DNA of 64,000 nt, taken from NCBI GenBank assembly GCA_003252395.1, contig QKEL01000012.1, positions 62,001-126,000 on the forward strand, written 5' to 3'. The stretch comes from Spirochaetales bacterium. GTDB taxonomy: Bacteria; Spirochaetota; Spirochaetia; Treponematales; Treponemataceae. A program made the translations under genes and the position numbers. The notes beneath the pieces were generated by a model. It was not told where the DNA came from. It ran no database searches and worked only from the letters and a program-made list of their open reading frames with translations. Below, in pieces: positions 1 through 8,777 of the stretch; within the stretch, counting starts at the first letter, position 1; each line of letters opens with the position of its first letter.

Positions 1-1968
1 TCTGTTTTACCGAGCCTCGCGTTGCCCATAGGGCCGAAACTGTCGAACGGATTACTCTTGTACGATATGGGATACGGCGGTTCGGTTCGCGGCGAACTGG
101 TTCCGGGCTTCGCCCGCTCCGCGTTCGGCAGGCTTTCGTTCGACTTCGAGATGCTTCCGCTGAACGGCTCCGGCCAAACGGTTTCCTTCGCCTACGGCGG
201 CGCCGATCTCGGCGTTTCCTACCGACCGGCGCCCCGGCTCGAGTTGCGGGCCCTCGCCGGCGGGGGAATCTACTTCGCCGCGGCGGAAAGCGGTTCGGTC
301 AGGAACCCCTACGCCGAGGCGGGGGGCGAATTCATGATCCGATTTACCCCTACCCTGGCGATAAACCTGGGGGCGAAGTACCGCTATGCGCCGATCCCCG
401 ACGATCTTTTGTATCAGGGCGTTTCAGCCCAGGTAGGGCTCGTCTATGACCTGGCGGGTAGCCGCAAGGGCACCGATCTCCGCTTGGAGCCGAATCTAAC
501 CCCGGTATTTCCGCTCTTTTATTCTTACTACGACAAAAACCCCTTCGGTATCGCGACCGTTAAAAACCGGGAGAATATCCCGATGGAAAACCTGAAAGTC
601 AGTTTTTACGCGAAGCAATACATGGATACGCCCCGGATATTCGCTACCCTGAAAAGCCTCGCGCCCGGCGCCGCGGCGGAACTCCCCGTGTACGGCTTAT
701 TCAACGACGCGATTTTCCGGGTAACGGAAGGGACCAAGGCGGCGGGAGAATTCTCCGTGGAATACTGGTATCTCGGCAAGAAAATGAGCCAAACCATTCC
801 CGTAACGCTTACCGTCGAAAATCGCAACGCCATGACCTGGGACGACGACAGAAAGGCCGCGGCCTTCGTGACCGCAAAGGACCCGATCGTCCTCGGATTC
901 TCGAAAACGATCGCCTCGGCCGTTCGCTCCGACGTCTCCGCCCCGGCGATCTCGACCGAGTTCAGGACCGCCCTGGCCATCTTTCAGGGGCTTAAGGCGT
1001 ACGGCATCGGCTACGCGACCGACCCCGCCACGCCCTTCACCGAACGCTCAAACAGCGATACGGCAATCGATTTCCTGCAATTTCCCGGCCAAACCCTTTC
1101 CTACCGCGCGGGAGACTGCGACGACCTGACGGTCCTCTATGCCGCGCTCCTCGAGGCCGTGGGGATCGAAACCGCGCTCGTCACCACGCCGGGCCATATC
1201 TTTCTCGCGTTCAACCCGGCCCTCTCGCCCGAGAACGCCGCGCGGGCGTTCGCGAACCAAGGCGATTTCGCGGTAATCGACGGGAAAACCTGGATACCGG
1301 TTGAAATTACCCTGGTAAAAGACGGATTCCTCAAGGCCTGGACGGTCGGCGCCTCGGAGTACGCTTCCGCGACGGCCGCGGGCACCGCGGCGCTTTACCC
1401 CGTACGGGAAGCGTGGAAAACCTATGAACCGGTCGGGTTCGCCGAGGCGGGAACGCTCGTCGCCCTGCCCCCGACGGAAACCCTCGCTTCCGCGTATAAG
1501 GCGGAACTCGAACGTTTTTCGCGCGCCCAGATCGCTGACCGGGTCGCGAGCCTCGAACGGCTCATAAAGGCGGGAAAGGATACGGATAAAAACGCGAACC
1601 GACTCGGCATACTCTACGCGCAATACGGGCTTCTCTCCGACGCCCGGTCGCAATTCGAGTTCGCCTTAAAGCAAAGCGGACTGCCGCAGGCCCAGATAAA
1701 TATGGGCAACGTCGAATACCTGGGCGGCAATTTCCCCGAGGCGAAACGCCGTTACCAGATAGCCCTCAAGGCGCTTCCCTTCAATTCGGCCTGTCTCGTG
1801 GGCCTTGCCCGCACGCAGGAAGCGCTGGGGGACGGCAGCGGGCTCCAGGCAACCATTGCCGAGCTGAGGGTCGCCGACGAGTCTGCGGTCGCCCGGTATT
1901 TCCCGGACGGCGCCGCCTCGCGCGCCGCGGAATCGGATGACAGGAGGATAGAATTATGGGGAGAATGA
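1..1968 (+). CDS. Outer-membrane barrel / transglutaminase-like / TPR protein (5' partial)
   Basis: The frame is open to the first base of the window and begins with the tail of a signal peptide (SVLPSLA), so the true start lies upstream; the internal TTG at 22 is not a convincing start. After the signal comes about 130 residues of alternating aromatic and small residues resembling an eight-stranded outer-membrane barrel. A periplasmic middle region follows, and then a transglutaminase-like core with the catalytic-type motif GDCDDL and a downstream PGHIFLAF histidine (about residues 365-400). The C-terminal 150 residues look like TPR helices. The gene overlaps the next one by 13 bp, so the two are probably translated together. 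A substrate cannot be named. A role in envelope or surface-protein processing is inference from the domain mix. The D of a strict Cys-His-Asp triad was not assigned. Confidence 0.75.
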   Translation, partial: SVLPSLALPIGPKLSNGLLLYDMGYGGSVRGELVPGFARSAFGRLSFDFEMLPLNGSGQTVSFAYGGADLGVSYRPAPRLELRALAGGGIYFAAAESGSVRNPYAEAGGEFMIRFTPTLAINLGAKYRYAPIPDDLLYQGVSAQVGLVYDLAGSRKGTDLRLEPNLTPVFPLFYSYYDKNPFGIATVKNRENIPMENLKVSFYAKQYMDTPRIFATLKSLAPGAAAELPVYGLFNDAIFRVTEGTKAAGEFSVEYWYLGKKMSQTIPVTLTVENRNAMTWDDDRKAAAFVTAKDPIVLGFSKTIASAVRSDVSAPAISTEFRTALAIFQGLKAYGIGYATDPATPFTERSNSDTAIDFLQFPGQTLSYRAGDCDDLTVLYAALLEAVGIETALVTTPGHIFLAFNPALSPENAARAFANQGDFAVIDGKTWIPVEITLVKDGFLKAWTVGASEYASATAAGTAALYPVREAWKTYEPVGFAEAGTLVALPPTETLASAYKAELERFSRAQIADRVASLERLIKAGKDTDKNANRLGILYAQYGLLSDARSQFEFALKQSGLPQAQINMGNVEYLGGNFPEAKRRYQIALKALPFNSACLVGLARTQEALGDGSGLQATIAELRVADESAVARYFPDGAASRAAESDDRRIELWGE

Positions 1969-4490
1969 AACGGTTCGGCTCCGGCGTATCCGCGCTCGGC
2001 GCGGCATGCGCTACCCTACTCGCCATGACCGTCCTCGTGACCTGCGAAAACGGCATTGACCTGAAAGGCGCCCTCGAAGTAGAGGTGATGAAATCCAACG
2101 ATAAATACCTGGAAGTGACCCACATTGACCTCGGTACGGAAACCCAGGTAAGCCCCACGGGGATAATCGGCGTGTATTTCGACCGGGCCATCGATCCCGC
2201 AACCGTCACCCCCAATACCATCGTCTTTCGCGACGGCGAGGGCAACGCCGTGGATTATCCCGGGAAGGGCGTCGAATGCGTCGCAAGCGCGTTCCTCGTC
2301 AGGATTAGGGTATATCCCTATCTCGCGGCCAATACCGATTTCACCCTCATGGTCGCCGGGGTGCGGGGCAGCGACGGCAGCGTGATTCACGACGTTCAAA
2401 CCCGGCACTTCCGCACGAAAAACATTCTCACCGGGAGCATAGTCGGCATCGCCTCCAAGAACGCGACGAGCGCCGCAGGCTACACGGACTCGCCGATCGT
2501 CGACGTCGCGTGCAAGGTCAGCGACCAATTCACCCAAATCCAGTACAAAATAGCGCTGGACTACGAAACCAGCGATTCTCCCGTTTGGTACGATCCCCGG
2601 GTAACCGTTACCTCCCCGGCCGGCGGGAATTTCACCATCGAAAACCTCGATCTTTCCGCCATAAAACCGGAGGCGTACGGGCAGGGGCCGCTGCGGCTCA
2701 CCGTCCTCTTTCGGGGGAAGAACCCCGGCACGGAAGATTACGTAGACGGCGTCGCCGACACGGCCCCGATCTTCGTGGACACGGCAAAACCGCTGGGCGG
2801 GAGCCTTTCGATCAACGGCGGCGCCGCCTGGTCGCCCCTTTCGGCGGTAGACGTCGCCGTTTCCGGCATGGACGACGGAACCATTTCCAGCGGTTTGGCC
2901 GCGGTTTCCCTTTCCAATGACGGAACCTCGTGGTCAGGCTTCGAGCCTCTCGGGAATGCGGCCTCGTGGAACCTCGTAACCGGGGAGGGCGGACTCGCCG
3001 ATCGCGGCCAACGGACGGTATACGCCCGGGTCCGCGACGGGGCGGGAAACGTTTCCGACGCGATAACCGGCGTCATCGGCTTCGACGACGCGAAGCCCGC
3101 GGCGGGAACATGGCTCATAAACGGCGGGGCGCTGACAGCCTATCAGGGCAGCGTCACCGTCCAGGCCGCCAGTTTGCCTTCGGACGGCGAAAGCGGCGTG
3201 AGCGAGATGCGCTTTTCCAACGACAACGCGGCCTGGAGCGATTGGGAGGCCGTCGCGAATTCAAAGGGCTGGAACCTTCTCAGCGACGCGGGCGGCACGG
3301 CGGGCGACGGGACCAAGTCGGTCTACGTGCAGATCCGCGATTTGGCGGGCAACGTTTCCGACGCGGCCTCGGACGGCATTTACTACACCAGTACCCTGCC
3401 CTCCATCTCCGCGCCCGACCTTGCGGCGCTGCACGATTCAGGGGCCTCGAATTCGGACAACGTGACCAACAAGGCGACGAACCTGACGTTCACGGTCACG
3501 GCGGAAGCGGGCATTTCCATCGAACTCAAGGATAATACGACTAGTTCCGTGTATAGCGGCGCCGTCTCCGGAACGACGTGGACCTTCTCGGGCATAAACC
3601 TCGGCGAGGGCACCCATGAGCTGATCGCCCAGACGAACGCCGGCGATTACTTTAGCTCAGACCCCATAACGGTAACCATCGATACCACGCCGCCCGTCGC
3701 GCCGGTCATGGGAACGAACGCCACCGTCAATACCCGGCTTCCCGCCTGGTCCTGGGCCTCAGGCGGCGGCGGAAGCGGGCTTTTCCGGTATACTTGCGAC
3801 GCCCTCGGCGCGACGAACGCCGAAACGTCCAACGTATCGGTCTCGGCGACGGCGAGCCTTGCCGACGGTTCGTATGGGTTGAGCGTAACGGAACTCGACG
3901 CGGCCGGAAACGTCTCGGCGTCCGGGACGCAAACCATAACGGTCAACGCGCCGCCAAACGCGCCGAGCGTTACCGCGGAAGAGACCGTTACCCTCGCGAC
4001 CAGTATGAAGTGGAGCTGGACGTCGAACGGCTTTGGCTCGGGAGTTTACCGCTACCAGCTTGATTCGGTCAGCGATACGGGCTGGACAACCACGAGCTAC
4101 GCCTCCGTCACCCTGTCGGGACTTTCCGACACGACGCACTACCTCTACGTGGAAGAGCGCGACGCGGGGGGAGAATGGTCTAGCTACGGATCCCGCTCGG
4201 TTCGGGTAACCCCGGTTATCCCCTATAACGGGCAAACGCGGGTTTCCACCACGCCGACCCTGGAATGGCGCGCCGCCGGAGTGGCGACCGTCAGCTACAC
4301 CCTATACGCGCAAAACCCGAAAACCTCCCTTTTCGAGGAAGTGGCGACGGTAACGGGTACGAGCTATAAGATAACCATGCCGCTTCCGACCCAAACGACG
4401 ATCAACTGGAAGCTGACGGCGAACAGCAAGCTGGGAACCACGAATATCCCCTCGAAGGGCTATTTCAGCTTCACGACCAACTTACGATAA
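1956..4490 (+). CDS. Surface lipoprotein with Big_5 and repeated Ig/fibronectin-like domains
   Basis: The start is the ATG at 1956, with AGGAGG at 1942-1947. The N-terminus has a basic segment, a hydrophobic stretch and a relaxed spirochaetal lipobox (VLVTC), giving a lipoprotein of about 815 mature residues. Residues about 50-150 match the Big_5 (SbsA-type) Ig fold, with the usual pattern of GIIGVYFDRAIDP, then VTPNTIVFRD, then LAANTDFTLMV. The rest is a string of beta-sandwich repeats with recurring AGNVSDA and NDGTSWS/NDNAAWS signatures, as in large adhesive or carbohydrate-binding surface proteins. It follows and overlaps the barrel/transglutaminase gene, so the two probably work together at the cell surface. 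The C-terminal 90 residues (PYNGQTRVSTTPTLEW) form a further sandwich domain. Ligand unknown. Confidence 0.75.
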   Translation: MGRMKRFGSGVSALGAACATLLAMTVLVTCENGIDLKGALEVEVMKSNDKYLEVTHIDLGTETQVSPTGIIGVYFDRAIDPATVTPNTIVFRDGEGNAVDYPGKGVECVASAFLVRIRVYPYLAANTDFTLMVAGVRGSDGSVIHDVQTRHFRTKNILTGSIVGIASKNATSAAGYTDSPIVDVACKVSDQFTQIQYKIALDYETSDSPVWYDPRVTVTSPAGGNFTIENLDLSAIKPEAYGQGPLRLTVLFRGKNPGTEDYVDGVADTAPIFVDTAKPLGGSLSINGGAAWSPLSAVDVAVSGMDDGTISSGLAAVSLSNDGTSWSGFEPLGNAASWNLVTGEGGLADRGQRTVYARVRDGAGNVSDAITGVIGFDDAKPAAGTWLINGGALTAYQGSVTVQAASLPSDGESGVSEMRFSNDNAAWSDWEAVANSKGWNLLSDAGGTAGDGTKSVYVQIRDLAGNVSDAASDGIYYTSTLPSISAPDLAALHDSGASNSDNVTNKATNLTFTVTAEAGISIELKDNTTSSVYSGAVSGTTWTFSGINLGEGTHELIAQTNAGDYFSSDPITVTIDTTPPVAPVMGTNATVNTRLPAWSWASGGGGSGLFRYTCDALGATNAETSNVSVSATASLADGSYGLSVTELDAAGNVSASGTQTITVNAPPNAPSVTAEETVTLATSMKWSWTSNGFGSGVYRYQLDSVSDTGWTTTSYASVTLSGLSDTTHYLYVEERDAGGEWSSYGSRSVRVTPVIPYNGQTRVSTTPTLEWRAAGVATVSYTLYAQNPKTSLFEEVATVTGTSYKITMPLPTQTTINWKLTANSKLGTTNIPSKGYFSFTTNLR

Positions 4491-5189
4491 CAGAGACCCC
4501 AACTCGCGCTCGAAGGCTTCCTCCGGGAAGCCTCCCGCGAGATAGTCTCGGATCAGGCCCCGGAGCGGTTCGGGAAATTTTTTCCAGTAGAGGGCGGTCC
4601 AGTCGCCCACCGCGTCGCGCAGGGCCGACTCGTCGGCAAGCGTCATGCGCCCGGCACTGTAGGCGACGAACTGCCGGGCCATTTCCAGCATCGCCTCGGC
4701 GGGTATGCCGTTTACGAGGCCCTTCCGGGCGAGACCGACGGGGCGAGAGCCGCCGCCGACCGCGCCGGAAGCGTCCGCGCCGGGAAACGGCGGCATAGGC
4801 GGCAGGTCTGAAGCGCCAGAAGCGCCGCCGGCCCTGCCGCGCGCTCCCGGGCGTGTGGGCCTATCGGGAATCCAAGCCTCCACCAGCTCCGCCATCTGGT
4901 CCTCCGAAAGCTCGGGCGCTTCCTTTCGGATCAGGTCCGCCGCGAACTGGCGGAAGGAACGCCGCATGCCCTCCATGCTCCCGTCGATAGACTCCTGCAC
5001 GGCCTCGGCCATGCCCCGGGCGAACCGCTGGGGGTCCAGGGTACTCATGCCCGACAGCGAGGCCAGGTCTTTCCTGCGCCGTTCCACCGCGGCGGCGAGG
5101 GCGTCGATTTCTCGCAAGCCTGCGCTATTGAGTATGTAATCCAATACGTCCATGAGCTGCGCGTCGCCGCGCGGGGTTCGAGTGGCCAT
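4482..5189 (-). CDS. Hypothetical helical protein, 235 aa
   Basis: No family recognised. The protein has a helical, charged N-terminal half, a Pro/Gly/Ala-rich linker (about residues 120-155) and a second helical part ending in an acidic/leucine segment. There is no signal peptide and no membrane span, so it is probably cytoplasmic. Two in-frame ATGs lie at 5195 and 5189. The one at 5189 is preferred because a -35/-10 pair (TTGCGC, 17 bp, TATGGT) ends 6 nt before it and there is no ribosome binding site, which fits a leaderless message. Its 3' end overlaps the convergent lipoprotein gene by 9 bp. It is divergent from the metallo-hydrolase gene at 5270. Confidence 0.55.
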   Translation of the reverse strand: MATRTPRGDAQLMDVLDYILNSAGLREIDALAAAVERRRKDLASLSGMSTLDPQRFARGMAEAVQESIDGSMEGMRRSFRQFAADLIRKEAPELSEDQMAELVEAWIPDRPTRPGARGRAGGASGASDLPPMPPFPGADASGAVGGGSRPVGLARKGLVNGIPAEAMLEMARQFVAYSAGRMTLADESALRDAVGDWTALYWKKFPEPLRGLIRDYLAGGFPEEAFERELGSLLS

Positions 5190-5195
5190 GCCCAT

Positions 5196-5224
5196 ACCAT
5201 ACCCCGCGGGACGGGCCTGCGCAA
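5196..5224 (-). promoter_or_regulatory. Promoter of the 235-aa hypothetical gene
   Basis: Reading the minus strand, TTGCGC (5224-5219), a 17-bp spacer and TATGGT (5201-5196) are followed after 6 nt by ATG. The predicted transcription start coincides with the start codon. Confidence 0.5.
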
Positions 5225-5234
5225 GGGTTTTCGC

Positions 5235-5263
5235 TTGACGGAACGGAAGTGCTTCTCTATGCT
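5235..5263 (+). promoter_or_regulatory. Promoter of the PhnP-like hydrolase gene
   Basis: TTGACG (5235-5240), a 17-bp spacer and TATGCT (5258-5263), then 6 nt and the ATG at 5270. This is a near-consensus sigma-70 promoter with no room for a Shine-Dalgarno sequence. It lies back to back with the minus-strand promoter at 5196-5224. Confidence 0.65.
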
Positions 5264-5269
5264 GGTGCG

Positions 5270-6100
5270 ATGGAATTCGAGATACTCGGTTCGGGAACGA
5301 GCCACGGCATACCGGTAATCGGCTGCGATTGCGCCGTATGCGCCTCAGCCGATCCCCATGACAATCGCTACCGCGCCAGCGCCTTCGCCCGAACGGGGGA
5401 ACACGCGGGCATCCTCATAGACGCGGGCCCGGAATTCCGCCTTCAGGCTTTACGCGCGAAAATCAGGAAGCTCGACGCGCTCCTGGTCACCCACGCCCAC
5501 GCCGACCATATCCACGGCCTGGACGACGTCCGCATCTTCACCCACGACCGCGACCTTCCCGTGTACTCTTCCCGCCAAACCCTTCGCGAGATACGGGACC
5601 GCTTTGATTACGTGTTCAAGGAAACCCAGAAAGGCGGCGGAAAGCCGCACATTCGGCTCCTTCCCGTTGAGCCGGGGGTGCCATTCAGGATCGACGGAAC
5701 GGGGGTTTTCGCGACGGCGGTGCCGATTATGCACGGGGAACTCGAAATATTCGGGTGGAGGATCGGCGACACGGCCTATTTGACCGACTGCGGCGAGGTG
5801 CCCGACGCCTCACGGGAACTGCTGGCCGGGGTAAAACGCCTCGTCATCGACGCCCTGAGGGAGCGGCCCCATACCACGCACTTTAACTTCGCCGGAGCGC
5901 TGGAAGAAATCGTTAAGATAGCGCCCGAGCGCGCCTACCTTACGCATATATGCCACGATTTTTCCCACGGGGAGATATTCCGGTGGATAGAAGGCTGGCT
6001 CCGCTCAAACGGCGGCCGCGCGGAGGTGCGCCGGTTCATGGACGCGGGCAAAAAAATAGAGCCCGCGCATGACGGGCTCCGCTTCGACCTGATTCCTTAA
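5270..6100 (+). CDS. Metallo-beta-lactamase fold hydrolase, PhnP-like
   Basis: The 276-residue protein starts MEFEILGSGTSHGIPVIGC. That start is chosen because the family begins here and because the promoter -10 lies 6 nt upstream; a GTG at 5249 would add seven residues lying inside the promoter. The HAHADHIHGLDD metal-binding motif is present near residue 80, with further His residues in PIMHGE and THICHD. The early C-D-C-x-x-C cluster (CDCAVC) is typical of PhnP-type cyclic phosphodiesterases, where it binds an extra structural zinc. Members of this family hydrolyse cyclic phosphate or other phosphodiester substrates. The substrate here is unknown, and there are no phn genes nearby. Cytoplasmic. 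Confidence 0.8.
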   Translation: MEFEILGSGTSHGIPVIGCDCAVCASADPHDNRYRASAFARTGEHAGILIDAGPEFRLQALRAKIRKLDALLVTHAHADHIHGLDDVRIFTHDRDLPVYSSRQTLREIRDRFDYVFKETQKGGGKPHIRLLPVEPGVPFRIDGTGVFATAVPIMHGELEIFGWRIGDTAYLTDCGEVPDASRELLAGVKRLVIDALRERPHTTHFNFAGALEEIVKIAPERAYLTHICHDFSHGEIFRWIEGWLRSNGGRAEVRRFMDAGKKIEPAHDGLRFDLIP

Positions 6101-6130
6101 TCCCGTTCGGGATGGGAAAAGGGGAATAAA

Positions 6131-6322
6131 TCAGACCTTCTTGGTTACGTAACCGCTCTTGAGGCAGCGGGTGCACATCTTGATATGCATGGTCGTGCCG
6201 CCAAGCTCGGTCTTTACGGACACGATATTGGGTTTCCAAAGGCGGCGACTGTGGTTATAAGACTTACTGACCTTATTGCCGCTCATGGTGCCCTTACCGC
6301 AAATTTCACATCTCCGGGACAT
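6131..6322 (-). CDS. rpmB: 50S ribosomal protein L28
   Basis: The 63-residue protein begins MSRRCEICGKGTMSGN and continues with SHSRRLWKPNI-type residues (here NHSRRLWKPNIVSVKTE), the signature of bacterial L28. The CEIC and CTRC pairs mark the zinc-binding (C+) form. The gene stands alone, with its own promoter and a leader of about 50 nt that contains a small hairpin (AAGGG/CCCTT, 6341-6355) and the weak site AGGTAGG before the ATG. There is no rpmG neighbour. Confidence 0.95.
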   Translation of the reverse strand: MSRRCEICGKGTMSGNKVSKSYNHSRRLWKPNIVSVKTELGGTTMHIKMCTRCLKSGYVTKKV

Positions 6323-6377
6323 ACTATACCTACCTTTCAGAAGGGAAAAACCCTTTAAATTCGCATAATGGAGTCTT

Positions 6378-6406
6378 ATACTACCAGAATTAAAAAAGCG
6401 TGTAAA
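6378..6406 (-). promoter_or_regulatory. Promoter of rpmB
   Basis: On the minus strand TTTACA (6406-6401), a 17-bp spacer and TAGTAT (6383-6378), about 55 nt upstream of the rpmB ATG. Confidence 0.55.
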
Positions 6407-6515
6407 GGGGGAGCGCAGAGGCGTTCATCGCCTGAGCGTACCCCGATGTTTTCGCGGGGAAGTTTACTCCGTGACGTTCGCGCGGGGCGGACGCGGGGTT
6501 GAACTCCTCACTTTG

Positions 6516-6896
6516 GTCCTCGGCCGAAGACTTCGTCGTCGGCCTGCGGAACCGTTCGGAGGTCACCCCGCTTATGGCCCCTCACGAAGAGCGGGTTTCG
6601 TTTCCCCACGAAAATATCAGCTCTCTACGTGAGGGAAGCGATGAACTTTCCGTCGCTTCCGCCTGTACACGCTATACCGGGGGAGGGACAGACGCGGCTC
6701 CCCCTCGCTCCAAAGCCGAAGGCTTTTCCGCTACCCCCACTCCATGGCGTTCGCGCGCGCTACCGCGGAACGGCCCTCGCGCTTCAGTCCTCGGCCGAAG
6801 ACTCCATCTTCGGCTTGCGGAACCGCGCGAGGGCGCATTCCGCTCTTTGCGCGCGCGAGGAGCCGGTCTCGTTTCCCCACGAAAATTTCAGCTCTC
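6516..6896. repeat. Two-copy 271-bp-period repeat in a 590-bp gene-free gap
   Basis: The gap 6323-6912 between rpmB and pyk holds no credible gene. Two segments, 6516-6625 and 6787-6896, are spaced exactly 271 bp. Each begins with GTCCTCGGCCGAAGACT, carries a CGGCxTGCGGAACCG block and ends with TTTCCCCACGAAAATWTCAG. The middles differ. Short ORFs through the repeat exist on the plus strand, but they change frame between the copies and have no ribosome binding sites. Function unknown. Confidence 0.6.
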
Positions 6897-6912
6897 GTCA
6901 GAGGGCTAGACC

Positions 6913-8760
6913 TTAAATCGTTCCCTCGTATACGAGTTTCTCGCGGCTATCGACCGTGACGGTGAAGCCGGGCTCGAGGATCTTCATGGACTCGGGAACC
7001 TGGGAAATCCACACGAGATTGGGGTTGATCATGGAAAGGATCTCCTCGTTCATTTCGGTGGGATTCTCGATAACCAAACCGTCGACCAGCCGTAAAATGG
7101 GCACGTAGGACATGTCGAGGTTGCGCACCACGAGGATCTCGCCGCCCTTCTTCCGCAGGGCCACGAAGGCGTCCTCGAGGCTCTCGGCGCGCACCACGCG
7201 GCCGGTGACCCGGTACGCCGATTCGTCGGGGTTCGCCATTTTGGCCGATTTCCGGTTAATGCCGCCGCCGTTCGCTCCTCGCGCGAGCACGTTGCCCACG
7301 TAAATAACGCGGATCGTGTTCACGACGATGGGGCTCACGATGGGCATGCCGAACATCATGACCACCTTGTCGGCGGGCTTTAAGACCCCGGTATCCAGGG
7401 CCGCGCGCATGCAATTTTGGGTCATGGCCTCGGAATCTTCGGCCACGGGAACCATGACCGGAAAGACGCCCCAATGCAACAAAAGCTGGCGCATGACGGT
7501 CTCGTGCGGGGTGGCCGCGATGATGGGCTGTTCGGGCCGGTAATTGCTCAAAAGCCGCGCGGTGGTGCCGCTCATGGTGGGCGTTACCAGGGCTGCCGCG
7601 CCGATTTCGGTGGCGGTCCGGTAGGCGCCGCAGGCCACGGAGCGCGATACGTCGCCGTTTACCCGCGATTCCGGGTTGGTGGCCCGCATCTTCGCCTTGT
7701 ATTCCTCCGACGCTTCCACGGTAAGGGCGATCTTGGCCATGGTTTTCACCGCTTCCACGGGATACGCGCCGTTGGCGGTCTCGCCGGAGAGCATGACCGC
7801 GTCGGTACCGTCGAAAATGGCGTTGGCCACGTCGGTGAGCTCCGCGCGGGTGGGGCGCGGGTTCGTGATCATGGAATCGAGCATCTGGGTGGCCGTAATG
7901 ACGGGCTTGCCCGCGCGGTTGCACGACTGGATAATCTTTTTCTGGGCCAGGGGAATCCGCTCGGTGGCGAGCTGAACGCCCAGGTCGCCGCGCGCGACCA
8001 TCACACCCGCCGAAACCGCCACGATATCGTCGATTGAATCGAGCCCTTCCTCGTTCTCTATCTTGGCGATGACCTTTACCTTTGAGCCGAAGGGCTCGAT
8101 GAAGCGGAGGATGGAAACCACGTCGGCGGGAGAGCTGACGAAGCTCGCCGCGATATAGTCGATGCCCATGGAAATGCCGAACTCGATATCCTTCTTGTCC
8201 TGCTCGCTCAAGACCGGCACGTCGGGGTGAATGCCGATTACGTTCACGTTTTTCCTGCTTCCGATCTTGCCCGAGTTAAGCGCCTTGGCGGTAATTACCG
8301 ATTTTCCGTCGGTTTCCAGTACCAAGAGCTCTATAAGGCCGTCGGCGATGAGTATTCGGCAATCCTGCTTGATTTCCTCGGGAAGCTTTTTCCAGCTCAA
8401 CGCTATGCGGCCGGGTTTTCCCGCCCCTCCCGCCTCGGGGCTGCCCGCCGCGACGGTGGGACCGTCGTCGTTGGTGCAGAGAATCACGTCCCCTTCCCGG
8501 ATCTCGATCTTGCCGTCGTTGGGCACGAGCCCGGTCCGGATTTCCGGCCCCTTCGTGTCCAAAAGGAGGGCGCAGGGGATACCCGTGATCCGGGAAGCCT
8601 CGCGCACCCGTTCCATGTTCGCCTTGTGATAGGGATGGTCCGAGTGGGAAAAATTGAAGCGGGCAACGTTCATGCCGGCCCTCAGAAGATCGCATACCAC
8701 GTCCAGGTTTTCGGTGGTCGGTCCCATGGAACATACGATTTTGGTCTTTCTTGAAAACAT
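6913..8760 (-). CDS. pyk: Pyruvate kinase with C-terminal extra domain
   Basis: Converts phosphoenolpyruvate and ADP to pyruvate and ATP, the last step of glycolysis. The start is MFSRKTKIVCSMGP at 8760, preceded by GAGGTG; the frame stays open further upstream but has no pyruvate kinase sequence. Family features in order: MNVARFNFSHSD, LDTKGPEIRTG, KIENEEGLDSIDDI, the active-site block VMVARGDLGVQL, and ATQMLDSMI with MLSGETANGAYPVEAVKTM. The catalytic core takes about 480 residues. The last 105 residues form an extra domain related to the PEP-utiliser mobile domain seen in Bacillus-type enzymes (ILRLVDGLVIENP, VWISQVPESMK). 615 aa. It lies 17 bp downstream of the aldo/keto reductase gene and may be cotranscribed with it. 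Confidence 0.93.
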   Translation of the reverse strand: MFSRKTKIVCSMGPTTENLDVVCDLLRAGMNVARFNFSHSDHPYHKANMERVREASRITGIPCALLLDTKGPEIRTGLVPNDGKIEIREGDVILCTNDDGPTVAAGSPEAGGAGKPGRIALSWKKLPEEIKQDCRILIADGLIELLVLETDGKSVITAKALNSGKIGSRKNVNVIGIHPDVPVLSEQDKKDIEFGISMGIDYIAASFVSSPADVVSILRFIEPFGSKVKVIAKIENEEGLDSIDDIVAVSAGVMVARGDLGVQLATERIPLAQKKIIQSCNRAGKPVITATQMLDSMITNPRPTRAELTDVANAIFDGTDAVMLSGETANGAYPVEAVKTMAKIALTVEASEEYKAKMRATNPESRVNGDVSRSVACGAYRTATEIGAAALVTPTMSGTTARLLSNYRPEQPIIAATPHETVMRQLLLHWGVFPVMVPVAEDSEAMTQNCMRAALDTGVLKPADKVVMMFGMPIVSPIVVNTIRVIYVGNVLARGANGGGINRKSAKMANPDESAYRVTGRVVRAESLEDAFVALRKKGGEILVVRNLDMSYVPILRLVDGLVIENPTEMNEEILSMINPNLVWISQVPESMKILEPGFTVTVDSREKLVYEGTI

Positions 8761-8777
8761 ATTCACCTCTTGAACGG

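Noticed and set aside
6516..6896. CRISPR array
   Set aside because: Only two copies, long and imperfect, with no regular short repeats or spacers and no cas genes in the window.
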